In this document: positions 37,747 to 46,722 of the stretch, piece after piece | How positions within the stretch are numbered: the first letter of the stretch is position 1 | Layout of the letters: every line of letters starts with the position of its first letter | From: an uncultured Christensenellaceae bacterium | Lineage (GTDB): Bacteria; Bacillota; Clostridia; Christensenellales; UBA3700 | DNA length: 64,000 bases | Direction: 5' to 3' | Assembly: GCA_910588545.1 (NCBI GenBank) | Contig: CAJUOU010000006.1 | Span: 25,286 to 89,285, forward strand | Notes under the pieces: model-generated | Database searches by the model: none | Told to the model about the DNA's origin: nothing | What the model saw: the letters and a program-made list of their open reading frames with translations, nothing else | Made by a program: the position numbers and the translations under genes

Positions 37747-39120
37747 TTATTTCATTTTTGCAACAAGTTGGTCAATCAATTTAATATCAATAACTTTACT
37801 TGCAATGATAGTCTTATCCCTTGATTGTGAGAACATACCGTAAGTACTTGTCATAATTTTGTAACCGCCGTCAAATACAACATTACCGCTGTAACCGCAG
37901 TCGCCGTTTGCTGCAAGCACAGATTTTGTTTGTCCCGGCAAATAAGTATGTGCAAGTTTAATACGATATTGACCTTCATTTCCGTTTTTTAAATCATCAA
38001 AAGTGCCAACCCAAGCTACCCAGCCCTCGCTGTACCATTTACCATTACCGGAACCAACGGTTTCGTCAACAGCTTTAAAATTTTTGGAATCCTTACTAAT
38101 AGAGCGGAAAGTAATAAACAATTTATTATTACCATTATTGTCCTTTATCCATTCTGCCTTATGTCTTTCGCCGTTTACTGCTGCAGGCAGTTGTTTTGGC
38201 TCGCTCCAAGTTTTGCCTTCGTCGGTTGAGATAGACATTAAACTATTCATTTCCTTATTGCGGTTTGAACCGTTGCTTCTTGCAAGAAGCATCAATTCGT
38301 TACCTTCGCCTGCTTCGCTACGCACAACTTCAACCTCGCACATAAACGCTTTTTTCTCTATCTTTCTGTATTTTGCAAAGTATTTTTCAGGTGCAGACCA
38401 TTTCATATAACCGTAATCGTCAAAAGTCAAAATAGATTTGTAGTTATAAGCATTATCGTCATGGAAAAATCCCATCCATGAATTTGTCCAATTACCATTT
38501 TCGTCTTTTAATTGAGTAAGTGATGCCATTGCAACGATAGGTGCCACGAAGTTATCCCCTTGTTTGCCGTTCACATCCAAACCATAAAAGTTTTGGAACT
38601 CCGTCCATCCGGAAATACCATCGTCACTTAACGAAACATTAAAACCATTACCTTTATACTTACCGCCCCAATTAGGACAACCGCTTATTAAAATATATCT
38701 GCTTTTCTCGTTTGTAGTGCCTCTATTCATTTGTAGCTTATAAACGGTAGGAGTTTCCATACTGTTTTGCCAGCTAATAGGCAAACCTTTAATTTCCTCC
38801 CAATTTTTTCCGTCAGAAGACACTTTGCCACCGATAGCACCTCTTCCATGACCTTTGGAGTAGTATATAACCATTCTTCCGTCATCGAGCTGAACTGCAT
38901 CGGGGTGCGCAAGATAGTCAATGCTGTCGTCCACAACATCATAACCATACATCTCTTTATACTCATTTGCTATATCCGCAGGCATAGCAGTTGCATCCAA
39001 ATCGATTTGTGGAATTGTATAACTATCCAAAAGTCCGTCATCTTTAGGGCTACAACCCGCCAAAGTAAACATAGCAATAAGAAGAACTGCCACAATCAAT
39101 AAAACGCTTTTTCTTTTCAT
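37747..39120 (-). CDS. sialidase-like (BNR/Asp-box) lipoprotein
   Basis: 457 aa. Signal peptide with lipobox LAGC at about residues 20-23, so anchored to the outer face. Asp-box-like repeats occur (SSDGKNWEEI near 100; STDEGKTWSEP near 290), in line with a six-bladed sialidase/neuraminidase-type propeller. A full set of sialidase catalytic residues cannot be confirmed by eye, so it may be another glycoside hydrolase or a binding protein. Start at 39120 with SD GGAGGG. 19 nt downstream of the GH35 gene, hence same operon. Confidence 0.6.
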   Translation of the reverse strand: MKRKSVLLIVAVLLIAMFTLAGCSPKDDGLLDSYTIPQIDLDATAMPADIANEYKEMYGYDVVDDSIDYLAHPDAVQLDDGRMVIYYSKGHGRGAIGGKVSSDGKNWEEIKGLPISWQNSMETPTVYKLQMNRGTTNEKSRYILISGCPNWGGKYKGNGFNVSLSDDGISGWTEFQNFYGLDVNGKQGDNFVAPIVAMASLTQLKDENGNWTNSWMGFFHDDNAYNYKSILTFDDYGYMKWSAPEKYFAKYRKIEKKAFMCEVEVVRSEAGEGNELMLLARSNGSNRNKEMNSLMSISTDEGKTWSEPKQLPAAVNGERHKAEWIKDNNGNNKLFITFRSISKDSKNFKAVDETVGSGNGKWYSEGWVAWVGTFDDLKNGNEGQYRIKLAHTYLPGQTKSVLAANGDCGYSGNVVFDGGYKIMTSTYGMFSQSRDKTIIASKVIDIKLIDQLVAKMK

Positions 39121-39139
39121 AATTCCCTCCTTATACCGA

Positions 39140-40900
39140 TTATCCCAAATCAGGTTTATTATCAATCACAACTTTGCTATCCTTATAACCCTCAATATCA
39201 AAAATGATAATCTCGTTATCTTTATCTGTGTGTAGCAAACTGCCCGGTAAATAAAGTGCCTTTTGCGGGCCTTTTTTTGTCCAATATCTGCCTAAATTGA
39301 AACCATTAATCCAAACATTGCCTTTGCCGAAATTATTCAAATGCACAAAGCAATCGTCTTTACTATTTGCCTTAAATGTTCCGCGAACAAACACAGGCTC
39401 TCCGTTTGCCATTTCCTTTTTAAACTCAAGCTTATCAAGATTATCCATAGGCAAGCAATATACATCATAGCCGAACATAATTTGTTTACCGTAAATGATA
39501 CGTTCCAAACCTTTGCGGTCTTCCATATTAGTGCTGTAGTTTATTCTGCCCATTGCATCAACTAACACCCCTATTTTTTTCTCTCCATCCACACCGCTTA
39601 CAAGCATTTTGTGTTTGTCGCCGAAAATAGACTTTTTGTTGTTACGGTCAAATACGGCAACTTTTTTATCATCGATATAAATATGTGCTATATCGTGAAC
39701 GCCCTCAATTTTCATAGGTTGCATTACATATTTGCCTTTAAGCTTTGTTTCATAGTAAATAAAACCATAGTTTTGACCAAAATACTCCATACTCTCCGGC
39801 GTAGCACATCTGTATTTAGTACCGATTTTTGATAGATTATCAAACAATTTTGCACTCTCTGTCATATTTACAGCACCTATATTTTGCAATTTAGGGCTTG
39901 CAGGCAATGGCTGTTTTTCCAAACCTAAATGAGCATGCATAACATCCCTAACAGCGTGATATGCAGGGGTATAGTCCCCCCATTCAGTCAAAAATGCGCA
40001 ATAGTCATAACTTGTAATGGTAGGATGAATTTTGTTTTTTTCATAGTTCGAACCTGCCCAAAAATCAAAATTGGTACCACCATGGAACATATAAACATTA
40101 AAGTTTGCATCCATACTCAAAAAATCTTTAATTTCGTTTACTACCGACATACTGCCGCGAGTATGATGTTTTTCGCCCCAATGGTCAAACCATCCGCACC
40201 AAAACTCCCCACAGAACAAAGGCATATTTTCCTGATAACCATTCAACGCACCAAACGCACCCTTTGCATTGCTACCAAAATTAAGTACTTTGTAAACGCC
40301 GTCTACCGAGCCGCCTGACAACATATTGCACCAATTACCATCCGCAGTAAACAACATTACATCCATTTCAAACTTAGCGTAAAGGCTTTTTACCCACTCC
40401 AAATACTCTATGTCATTGCCGTAGCTGCCGTATTCGTTTTCCACTTGCATCATTATTACATTACCGCCGTTAGCCTCTAAATACGGTTTGATTTTAGCAA
40501 ACAATACAGCAAACCAATCCTCGACATGTTGTTTATAAATTTCATTATTGCAACGAAGTCTTAAATTTCTATCCGCAAGCAACCAAGCAGGAAGTCCGCC
40601 AAAATCCCACTCTGCACAAATATACGGACCCGGTCTTACTATTACATACAAGCCCACTTTTTGTGCAATTTGTATAAACCTTTCCAAATCAAGCATCCCG
40701 TCAAAATTATACTCGCCTTTCTTAGGCTCGTGCAAATTCCAACAAGTATAAGTTTCCACCGTATTAAAACCGCAAAGTTTTATTTTGGCAAGTCTATCTT
40801 CCCAATACTCGGGCAATGTCCTAAAGTAATGCATAGCACCCGAATAAATGTTGATTTTATTGCCGTTTAACAAAAAATCTTTTCCTTTAATCTCAAACAT
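39140..40900 (-). CDS. GH35 beta-galactosidase, intracellular
   Basis: 586 aa, no signal peptide. Catalytic acid/base Glu in MMQVENEYGSYG (about 155-166); nucleophile Glu in LFCGEFWCGW (about 228-237). VRPGPYICAEWDFGGLPAWLL is the family 35 signature. The C-terminal third is beta-sandwich (VWINGFNLGRYWTKKGPQ). Expected to remove terminal beta-galactose from imported oligosaccharides. Heads an operon with the sialidase-like lipoprotein behind a strong promoter. Confidence 0.92.
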   Translation of the reverse strand: MFEIKGKDFLLNGNKINIYSGAMHYFRTLPEYWEDRLAKIKLCGFNTVETYTCWNLHEPKKGEYNFDGMLDLERFIQIAQKVGLYVIVRPGPYICAEWDFGGLPAWLLADRNLRLRCNNEIYKQHVEDWFAVLFAKIKPYLEANGGNVIMMQVENEYGSYGNDIEYLEWVKSLYAKFEMDVMLFTADGNWCNMLSGGSVDGVYKVLNFGSNAKGAFGALNGYQENMPLFCGEFWCGWFDHWGEKHHTRGSMSVVNEIKDFLSMDANFNVYMFHGGTNFDFWAGSNYEKNKIHPTITSYDYCAFLTEWGDYTPAYHAVRDVMHAHLGLEKQPLPASPKLQNIGAVNMTESAKLFDNLSKIGTKYRCATPESMEYFGQNYGFIYYETKLKGKYVMQPMKIEGVHDIAHIYIDDKKVAVFDRNNKKSIFGDKHKMLVSGVDGEKKIGVLVDAMGRINYSTNMEDRKGLERIIYGKQIMFGYDVYCLPMDNLDKLEFKKEMANGEPVFVRGTFKANSKDDCFVHLNNFGKGNVWINGFNLGRYWTKKGPQKALYLPGSLLHTDKDNEIIIFDIEGYKDSKVVIDNKPDLG

Positions 40901-40947
40901 TTTCGCACCTATTTCCCTTATAAAATATTAATATTTACTATAGCATA

Positions 40948-40977
40948 ATTATAACATTTAAGAGTAGATATTGTCAA
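40948..40977 (-). promoter_or_regulatory. promoter of the GH35 operon
   Basis: TTGACA (40972-40977), 18-bp spacer, TATAAT (40948-40953), minus strand; start near 40940, about 40 nt before the ATG. Nothing else is visible in 40978-41142. Confidence 0.75.
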
Positions 40978-41142
40978 TAGTAATTAAAAAACCAAGTCTC
41001 TAAAAAGTATTTTAAATTTAACTTTTAAAAAATCAAAATTCATTTAAAAACTATAAAACATTTTATTTGTGCAAAATAAATATAGGCATAATAATATTTG
41101 TTACATGTACTTTTTTAAAGATTATCTATTGAACTTTGAGTT

Positions 41143-41176
41143 AAAAATAATCGCTTTGTGTAAAGCGATTATTTTT
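41143..41176 (-). terminator. terminator after the nucleotidyltransferase
   Basis: 15-bp perfect stem AAAAATAATCGCTTT / AAAGCGATTATTTTT with loop GTGT, 34 nt after the stop. Confidence 0.8.
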
Positions 41177-41209
41177 AATTAATATCGATTTTTGACGTGT
41201 TTTAACATT

Positions 41210-41920
41210 TTAAAAGGAGATACCGAAAGATTCGGGGCTTAATGCTACTTCATTGTTTGTAAGATAGTAGGATGACAATGTACCTATATCCGACCAATAC
41301 TCATGCATTACATAAGCTTTCATTTCGTCCAATATGTTAGGAAACAAATCTCTTGAAAAATCAAACTTGCCGTCAGGAATATTTTGCAGAATTTTTTTCT
41401 CTATCATATACATACCTGTGTTCACAAATTTTTCGTTACTCTTTTCCGGCTTTTCCACAAAAGATAAAATATCTCCGTCCGAATCGAATTTAACCACGCC
41501 GAAACCTTTAACATCCTCAAGTTCCTTTACCACCATAGTAATGGCTTTGGGATGAGTTGCATGGTATTTTGCTACTTCGTATAAATTGACATTGGTAAAA
41601 CTATCTCCGCTGATTACTAAAAATGTTTTACTTAGCATATCGTAAACGGATTTTACACTACCTGCCGTACCCAAAGGCAAATCCTCGACGCTGTACCTTA
41701 TTTTAACTCCGTACCTACTGCCGTCCCCCAAATATGACATTATTTCCTGCGGTTTATACCCTAATGTAATTATTATATCGTTAAACCCGTATTTTTTTAA
41801 ATGTTTTACAATGTACTCTATTACGGGCTGGTCAATAATCGGCACCATAGGTTTAGGAATTATATTGGTTAGCGGTCTAAGCCTAGTGCCATAGCCTCCC
41901 GCCATTATTACTGCTTGCAT
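41210..41920 (-). CDS. sugar-1-phosphate nucleotidyltransferase
   Basis: 236 aa. N-terminal pyrophosphorylase signature MQAVIMAGGYGTRLRPLTN followed by PKPMVPI; metal-binding Asp in LVISGDSFTNVN; GFGVVKFD and VEKPEKS complete the family fold. Short, without the acyltransferase tail of GlmU or the LbH tail of mannose-1-P guanylyltransferase, so nearest to mannose/glucose-1-phosphate nucleotidyltransferases. Start at 41920 with SD GAGAGGTG. It follows dockerin gene 1 by 66 nt and could be transcribed with it, so the invertible element might affect it too. Confidence 0.8.
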   Translation of the reverse strand: MQAVIMAGGYGTRLRPLTNIIPKPMVPIIDQPVIEYIVKHLKKYGFNDIIITLGYKPQEIMSYLGDGSRYGVKIRYSVEDLPLGTAGSVKSVYDMLSKTFLVISGDSFTNVNLYEVAKYHATHPKAITMVVKELEDVKGFGVVKFDSDGDILSFVEKPEKSNEKFVNTGMYMIEKKILQNIPDGKFDFSRDLFPNILDEMKAYVMHEYWSDIGTLSSYYLTNNEVALSPESFGISF

Positions 41921-41986
41921 ATACACCTCTCTTGTAGTAATAGTATACATAAGCTTGCCAATATTATACAATTTTATTCCTACTAA

Positions 41987-43723
41987 TTAAACATAATCTT
42001 CTAGCGAAACAATCTTATCAATTACAAACCGCAAGATTTCCGCATCCAATCTAGTTATGCCACCTTTATTTGTAATAGCTACAGCTATTTTTTTGTGCAT
42101 ACTTAAGCTATCAAATAAAGCTGCATCACTCGCTAACTGTCTTAAATATGCCACATCACTTGCGGTAATCCTACCATCTCCATTAACATCTCCAAAGACG
42201 GACAAATATACTGTCTCTATTTTATTGTTATTATCGGAATATGTTTCTAATCGCCAACCCGTACCGACCGCGTTTACTATATTGTTATTTATATCCACTC
42301 CGCTTGCCGCAGTGCCTTTGTTAAATACCAATTTGCCTTTATTATCATATATTGCGACTTCGCTTCCGTCAAAATTAATTGCATTAATTAATGTATTTAT
42401 CGAAGTGTTTGGCATTATATTTCCTAATACAGCATTTGTTGTGCCAAATTTTTCAAGCATATTGTAATCATTACCATGGTTGATGTTATTATCTTTATAA
42501 TTTTTCCTATATCCGTCCTCAAAATATACAAAGTCGTATGTATTGCTCTTTAACTTTATATCAGATGTTAACTCGCCATTTTTCAATGATACAATATAAT
42601 TTTTCGCATAACTACCTTTGTCTATGAAAAAATATTTTTGCGGATTTGCACTATTGTATTTACCATAATCGGCAAGAAAATTCTTATTATCCTCATAATT
42701 TTCCATACTAATACCAATATATGTAGTTTTTCCGTCTTTATCTAGTGACTCAATTATTTGAGAAAACACATCAAAAAAATCTTTTTGCTCGTCATTATCA
42801 TCCATATTATCATATATTTGTACGCCTGCTCCTATTCGAGTAGTATGAGCACGCATACTATTTCCCAAAAAACCACAAAATTTCGCAGTACCACTATTAT
42901 CCTTGATTATTATATCATAAAAAGTTGCATTTGCACTTTCCCCCACTAATACAACTCCACTTCTATAATAAGTTGGGCTACTATAATTATTATTTATATT
43001 AAAAGCAACCAATGCCCCATAAATATTTAAAGTAGCACTTTCAACATTAATAGCATTACCATAGTACGCTTCTTCATAAGGGCTCAAAATATTATTATAA
43101 AATACTCCACCATATATATTGCATACTGCTCCATTTTTACACTCCAATGTAGCATATGTTCCGTTTGAATAATTACCTGTGATTTTACCTATTCTTGTAC
43201 TTTGTATTTTTGTCACACTATCCATTGTTTGTGCTTTGTCTTTTGTATAGTAGCTATCTTTTAAGGTAAACATAGCATTATTTACATAAAATACACCGCT
43301 ATAGTTTGTTTGCGAACTTAAATTTCTGTTTATAGCATATCCATTTAAGTCCAAAACCATATTTATGCCATCATTAATATAAATTTTGCCCTCATAAAAA
43401 CCTGCTCCTGTCCCAAATGCTGTTACATAAGTGCTATTACTTTGTGCAGTCCAATTACCACCTAAAGTAACGTTGACCATAGCCGAACTGTTATTTCTGG
43501 AATAAGTAACTGCCTCATTCCAAGTTGCTGCCATTTGCGAACAAGTTCCGCTTAGCGTATAACTTTTCTCCGCAGTTTCTTGAATGTTTCCATCATTGTT
43601 TTGCAACTCGGCATTTTTATCTACGGTTGCAGTATTTACTGCGAACATACAGCCCAATATTAATAGCAAGAAAATTACTAATACCAAAAATAATATCCCT
43701 GCCCTTTTTATTATTTTTGCCAT
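41987..43723 (-). CDS. surface protein 1: beta-helix-like region plus C-terminal dockerin
   Basis: 578 aa. The start at 43723 (MAKIIKRAGILFLVLVIFLL) has SD GGAGG 7 nt upstream; the N-terminus is a signal peptide/anchor. Residues about 60-300 are rich in Asn, Gly and Tyr with short beta-strand repeats (CNIYGGVFYNN, LNIYGALVAFN), like right-handed beta-helix surface proteins. Near 500 comes a dockerin-type calcium loop (GDVNGDGRITASDVAYLRQL), then a second, weaker repeat (RLDAEILRFVIDKIV). Dockerins bind cohesins; no cohesin is encoded here. Paralogue of the gene at 61528, most alike in the N-terminus, the C-terminus and the upstream DNA. Confidence 0.72.
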   Translation of the reverse strand: MAKIIKRAGILFLVLVIFLLLILGCMFAVNTATVDKNAELQNNDGNIQETAEKSYTLSGTCSQMAATWNEAVTYSRNNSSAMVNVTLGGNWTAQSNSTYVTAFGTGAGFYEGKIYINDGINMVLDLNGYAINRNLSSQTNYSGVFYVNNAMFTLKDSYYTKDKAQTMDSVTKIQSTRIGKITGNYSNGTYATLECKNGAVCNIYGGVFYNNILSPYEEAYYGNAINVESATLNIYGALVAFNINNNYSSPTYYRSGVVLVGESANATFYDIIIKDNSGTAKFCGFLGNSMRAHTTRIGAGVQIYDNMDDNDEQKDFFDVFSQIIESLDKDGKTTYIGISMENYEDNKNFLADYGKYNSANPQKYFFIDKGSYAKNYIVSLKNGELTSDIKLKSNTYDFVYFEDGYRKNYKDNNINHGNDYNMLEKFGTTNAVLGNIMPNTSINTLINAINFDGSEVAIYDNKGKLVFNKGTAASGVDINNNIVNAVGTGWRLETYSDNNNKIETVYLSVFGDVNGDGRITASDVAYLRQLASDAALFDSLSMHKKIAVAITNKGGITRLDAEILRFVIDKIVSLEDYV

Positions 43724-43747
43724 AATAAAACCTCCGTTTTTATTCTC

Positions 43748-43918
43748 CATAGAATAAGTATATCTATGTACAAAATCGCAGTTTTTCGGGAAAGTTTTTT
43801 AAAGTTTTTGTAGCTTTTTTGTAAAGCTATTACAAAATGTTTAATTAAATGTTGACAAAAGTTTACTTTTGACCCTATAATATACATATAATATGTACAT
43901 AGATATACTTATTCCATG
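43748..43918. repeat. candidate invertible promoter element A (25-bp inverted repeats, 121-bp interior)
   Basis: Left arm 43748-43772 and right arm 43894-43918 are inverted copies with one mismatch; their common core is GAATAAGTATATCTATGTAC. The 121-bp interior carries a strong promoter facing right, away from the dockerin gene whose SD and ATG lie 25 nt beyond the left arm. Each arm also has partial dyad symmetry (GTACAT...ATGTAC on the right). Size and geometry match known phase-variable promoters. An almost identical element lies at 63683-63853. No recombinase is in the window. The arms could instead be operators. Confidence 0.65.
43852..43881 (+). promoter_or_regulatory. promoter inside element A, pointing away from the dockerin gene
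   Basis: TTGACA (43852-43857), 18-bp spacer, TATAAT (43876-43881); start near 43888. Rightward transcription meets no gene and ends at the terminator at 44031. After inversion the start would be near 43778, about 55 nt before the ATG. A weaker opposite promoter (TTGTCA, 18 bp, TGTAAT; 43829-43858, minus) faces the gene. Confidence 0.7.
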
Positions 43919-44030
43919 TACCCAAACTTTACATTAAAGTCAATATTTTAACCCTGATAGTCCCAATTTTTGATAGGATTATTGCAGTGAATGCAACTTT
44001 TTGCCAACTTTAAACTTTACACAAAAAGCA

Positions 44031-44066
44031 ACACCCCGAAACACAATGTTTCAGGGTGTATTTTTT
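44031..44066. terminator. terminator between element A and the DUF1835-like gene
   Basis: Stem ACACCC-GAAAC / GTTTC-GGGTGT with a 5-nt loop, then ATTTTTT on the plus strand and TGCTTTTTG on the minus strand. It can end the 44223 transcript and the rightward transcript from element A. 44067-44222 holds nothing recognisable. Confidence 0.8.
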
Positions 44067-44222
44067 ATTTTATGTTTTGTTTATTTTTATAATTTAATAG
44101 AATAGATATGGCTATTTTTAGCAATGTACTATGTACAATATAAGACAAACATTCTTTAAATATTTGCTATACGCAAATTCCATTACTCTTTTGTATGTAA
44201 TAATTTTGATAAATACGAAATA

Positions 44223-44876
44223 TCAGATTTTGAATTTCGCTCTGTCAATTATTTTTTGCAACTGTATATCTCCAAGCCCTAGGTGCTTGAACCTGTTAAA
44301 CATTTGGTCAAGCAATTCTTCCTCTTGCAAATCAATGTTGTCTGTCACAAACTCGGTCAAGTCATTTTTTTCCTTTGAATAATCAAGGTAATTTACCACT
44401 GCATCCATCATAATATCGGGCAATACAATTTCGGGTATGCGTTTGTTTATAAGCACTGTTTTGTAAACCTCAAAAAAGCCTTGCGGTTTGATTTGAACAC
44501 ACTTGATTTCATTAAAATCATAATCTATCAAGTGCAAAGCTATATTGCCGTCATAACTATTGCTATCTAAATATGCCAGCAGTGTAATAAGATTGATTTG
44601 ACAAAACATATCTTCATCAAAAAATAAATGCAACTCGTCATACTCAAATGTAAACAATGGAGCAAGCGGATTAATAACTATGTCCTCATATTCCTCAACA
44701 CCGACGCCGTGTACTATACACCTTTCCATTTCAAACTCGCCGCTAAATATATCTTCCACAGTCTCGCCGTCGCACATACCTTCGTTAAAAGGCACTACTT
44801 CGCCGTCCATTTCTATTTTGTTTGTCGTCAAATAGGATAGCATTGCCATGCCATTAACCACATTTAATCTTGTCAT
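44223..44876 (-). CDS. DUF1835-like protein
   Basis: 217 aa, cytosolic. The layout LNVVNGMAML...FNEGMCDG...LHLFFDEDMFCQINLITLLAYL follows the DUF1835 pattern (HVVNGDS..., ...WFEHDLFCQ...). Function unknown in the family. The C-terminal ~50 residues are acidic and helical. Starts 15 nt after the membrane gene and is likely in the nagB operon. Confidence 0.55.
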   Translation of the reverse strand: MTRLNVVNGMAMLSYLTTNKIEMDGEVVPFNEGMCDGETVEDIFSGEFEMERCIVHGVGVEEYEDIVINPLAPLFTFEYDELHLFFDEDMFCQINLITLLAYLDSNSYDGNIALHLIDYDFNEIKCVQIKPQGFFEVYKTVLINKRIPEIVLPDIMMDAVVNYLDYSKEKNDLTEFVTDNIDLQEEELLDQMFNRFKHLGLGDIQLQKIIDRAKFKI

Positions 44877-44891
44877 ATCACTACCCTCAAA

Positions 44892-45653
44892 TTAATCTTT
44901 CATTTCATCTTTTTGACTTTCGCTAGCCACACAATCCTCAATCGTTTGCTTGGCTTGATTTTTCTTCGGTACTCTACCGCCGCTTTCAAGATTTTTTTCC
45001 ATAAAAGCAATTCCTAAGTTTATTTTTCCGCATTTTTCTATTAAATACTGAATTATAAATACAACCGTCAAAGCAAAATGAGAAATTATATCCAGCATAG
45101 TATCAATCAAACTATTCCTTTGCATTGACTGCCCCGGTATAATGTGGTCAACTGCGAACTCGTACATTTCCCATATCGAAGCATACGCCATGCTTATAGC
45201 AAGCAACAAAAGCACATCTCCAAAAATAGATTTGCCCCATACTTTGCCTTTTTGGCTAAGATAAATAGCGACTATGCACAAAATATATCCCAAAACCGCA
45301 TGTGTAACTTTGTCATACCAACCAAGCATTTCGCCCATCATAGGAACATCCATACGAAAGACACCAAAACAGCTCCCAACTATATTTGATGCAAAAATAT
45401 ATGCAAAGTATATGATATGTAGCATTAAAGGCAATCTGTAACGGAATACCTTTTCAATCAACATTGGCAAAAACGCCAATAATATTGCCATTAAGGACGA
45501 ACTTATCCTACTGCCCATAGGTAAATTTTCAAAACCGATTTTAAGCATAGCCAATATAAACATAACTACACCAAAAATAGAAAGCGAGCCCTCCAAACAA
45601 TAGATTACCACTCGCGATTTTTCAATTTTCCTATCCACGTACTTCTTTTGCAT
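44892..45653 (-). CDS. DUF2238/YjdF-like membrane protein
   Basis: 253 aa with about six hydrophobic helices. WYDKVTHAVLGYIL, ASIWEMYEFAVD and DTMLDIISHF match the DUF2238 (YjdF) membrane family with conserved His/Asp/Glu in helices. The last 40 residues are a charged cytoplasmic tail. Function not known. It starts 11 nt after the nagB stop. Confidence 0.7.
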   Translation of the reverse strand: MQKKYVDRKIEKSRVVIYCLEGSLSIFGVVMFILAMLKIGFENLPMGSRISSSLMAILLAFLPMLIEKVFRYRLPLMLHIIYFAYIFASNIVGSCFGVFRMDVPMMGEMLGWYDKVTHAVLGYILCIVAIYLSQKGKVWGKSIFGDVLLLLAISMAYASIWEMYEFAVDHIIPGQSMQRNSLIDTMLDIISHFALTVVFIIQYLIEKCGKINLGIAFMEKNLESGGRVPKKNQAKQTIEDCVASESQKDEMKD

Positions 45654-45664
45654 AAATCCCTTTA

Positions 45665-46390
45665 TTATTTACAAAGTGAATAAGCAGCTTCGTCAACTAC
45701 AACTACAACGTCATTGTGTTTTTGCAAAATGCTTGCAGGACAATTTTCACTAACTTCGCCTTTAATCATTTGATAAACAGCTTTTGCCTTGTTTGCTCCG
45801 TTTGCTACAACCAAGATTTTTTTAGCGTTCATAATGTTTGAAATACCCATTGTGATTGCATGTGTAGGAACTTCGTCAAGACTTGCAAAAAATCTTGCAT
45901 TGTCACGTCTTGTGCCTTCTTCCAACTCTACGATATGGGTTGTGCTGTTAAACGGAGTATTTGGCTCGTTAAAACCGATATGACCATTTGCACCGATACC
46001 CAAAAGTTGTATGTCTTGAGGCATACTATTTAAAAGTGCTGTATATCTTTCACACTCTTTTGCCATATCCGCAGCTTTACCATTTGGCAAATTTGTATTT
46101 TCCTGCTTAATATCAATACCTTTAAACAAATTGTCGTTCATAAAGTAAACATAACTTTGGTCTGACTCGATACCCAAGCCTACATATTCGTCCAAATTTA
46201 CCGATTTGATATTTGCATAGCTTGTGCCGTTATTTTTACAATCTTCAATCATTTTTTTATATAAACCTACAGGGCTTGAGCCTGTTGCCAAACCGATAAC
46301 TGCATTTGGCTTGTTTTTTACCACGTCAAGCATTACCTGCAAAGCTTGTTCAGCAAGTTCTTCTGTATTTTTTGTCACAATAACTTTCAT
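45665..46390 (-). CDS. nagB: glucosamine-6-phosphate deaminase
   Basis: 241 aa. Converts GlcN-6-P to fructose-6-P and ammonia, the exit of amino sugars into glycolysis. VIGLATGSSPVGLYKKM (phosphate loop), SVNLDEYVGL (catalytic Asp), LLGIGANGHIGFNEP (catalytic His) and the conserved THIVEL follow the family. Start at 46390 with SD AGAGGTG; its own promoter lies 31 nt upstream. nagA is not in the window. Confidence 0.96.
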   Translation of the reverse strand: MKVIVTKNTEELAEQALQVMLDVVKNKPNAVIGLATGSSPVGLYKKMIEDCKNNGTSYANIKSVNLDEYVGLGIESDQSYVYFMNDNLFKGIDIKQENTNLPNGKAADMAKECERYTALLNSMPQDIQLLGIGANGHIGFNEPNTPFNSTTHIVELEEGTRRDNARFFASLDEVPTHAITMGISNIMNAKKILVVANGANKAKAVYQMIKGEVSENCPASILQKHNDVVVVVDEAAYSLCK

Positions 46391-46420
46391 AAAACACCTC
46401 TTAATTATAATTATAATTCT

Positions 46421-46449
46421 AGTATATATCAATGCGAACGTAAAGTCAA
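46421..46449 (-). promoter_or_regulatory. promoter of the nagB operon
   Basis: TTGACT (46444-46449), 17-bp spacer, TATACT (46421-46426), minus strand. Confidence 0.7.
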
Positions 46450-46613
46450 GGGATATGGACATTCATTAGCAATGACATACATAACACTATAATATTGTCG
46501 ACAGTTAAAAAAAGTTACGTTTATGGATTATTTTTTTGCTAATAATTGTATATATAGCTAATCGTTATACGGCTTTTATGAACAATAAGATTTTAAAATT
46601 GTGCTCCCGTCTA

Positions 46614-46642
46614 TTGACTTTATTCTTTTACTATGTTATTAT
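46614..46642 (+). promoter_or_regulatory. promoter of the GT4 gene
   Basis: TTGACT (46614-46619), 17-bp spacer, TATTAT (46637-46642), about 75 nt before the ATG. The divergent 46450-46613 shows no gene. Confidence 0.6.
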
Positions 46643-46722
46643 ATATATAAAACTTGATTACAATGGAATTTGTTTACATACGCAAAATCGTACTGTATTT
46701 TTACAAATGTCATGGAGAATAA

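Noticed and set aside
43748..43918. Insertion sequence or transposon end as the explanation for the inverted repeats
   Set aside because: The interior is only 121 bp, no transposase or target-site duplication is seen, and both copies sit at the same distance from paralogous genes with conserved flanks on both sides.
44131..44382. 83-codon plus-strand ORF downstream of the element A promoter
   Set aside because: It mostly overlaps the DUF1835-like gene in the opposite direction, has no SD, and lies beyond the terminator at 44031, so it is not the target of the rightward promoter.
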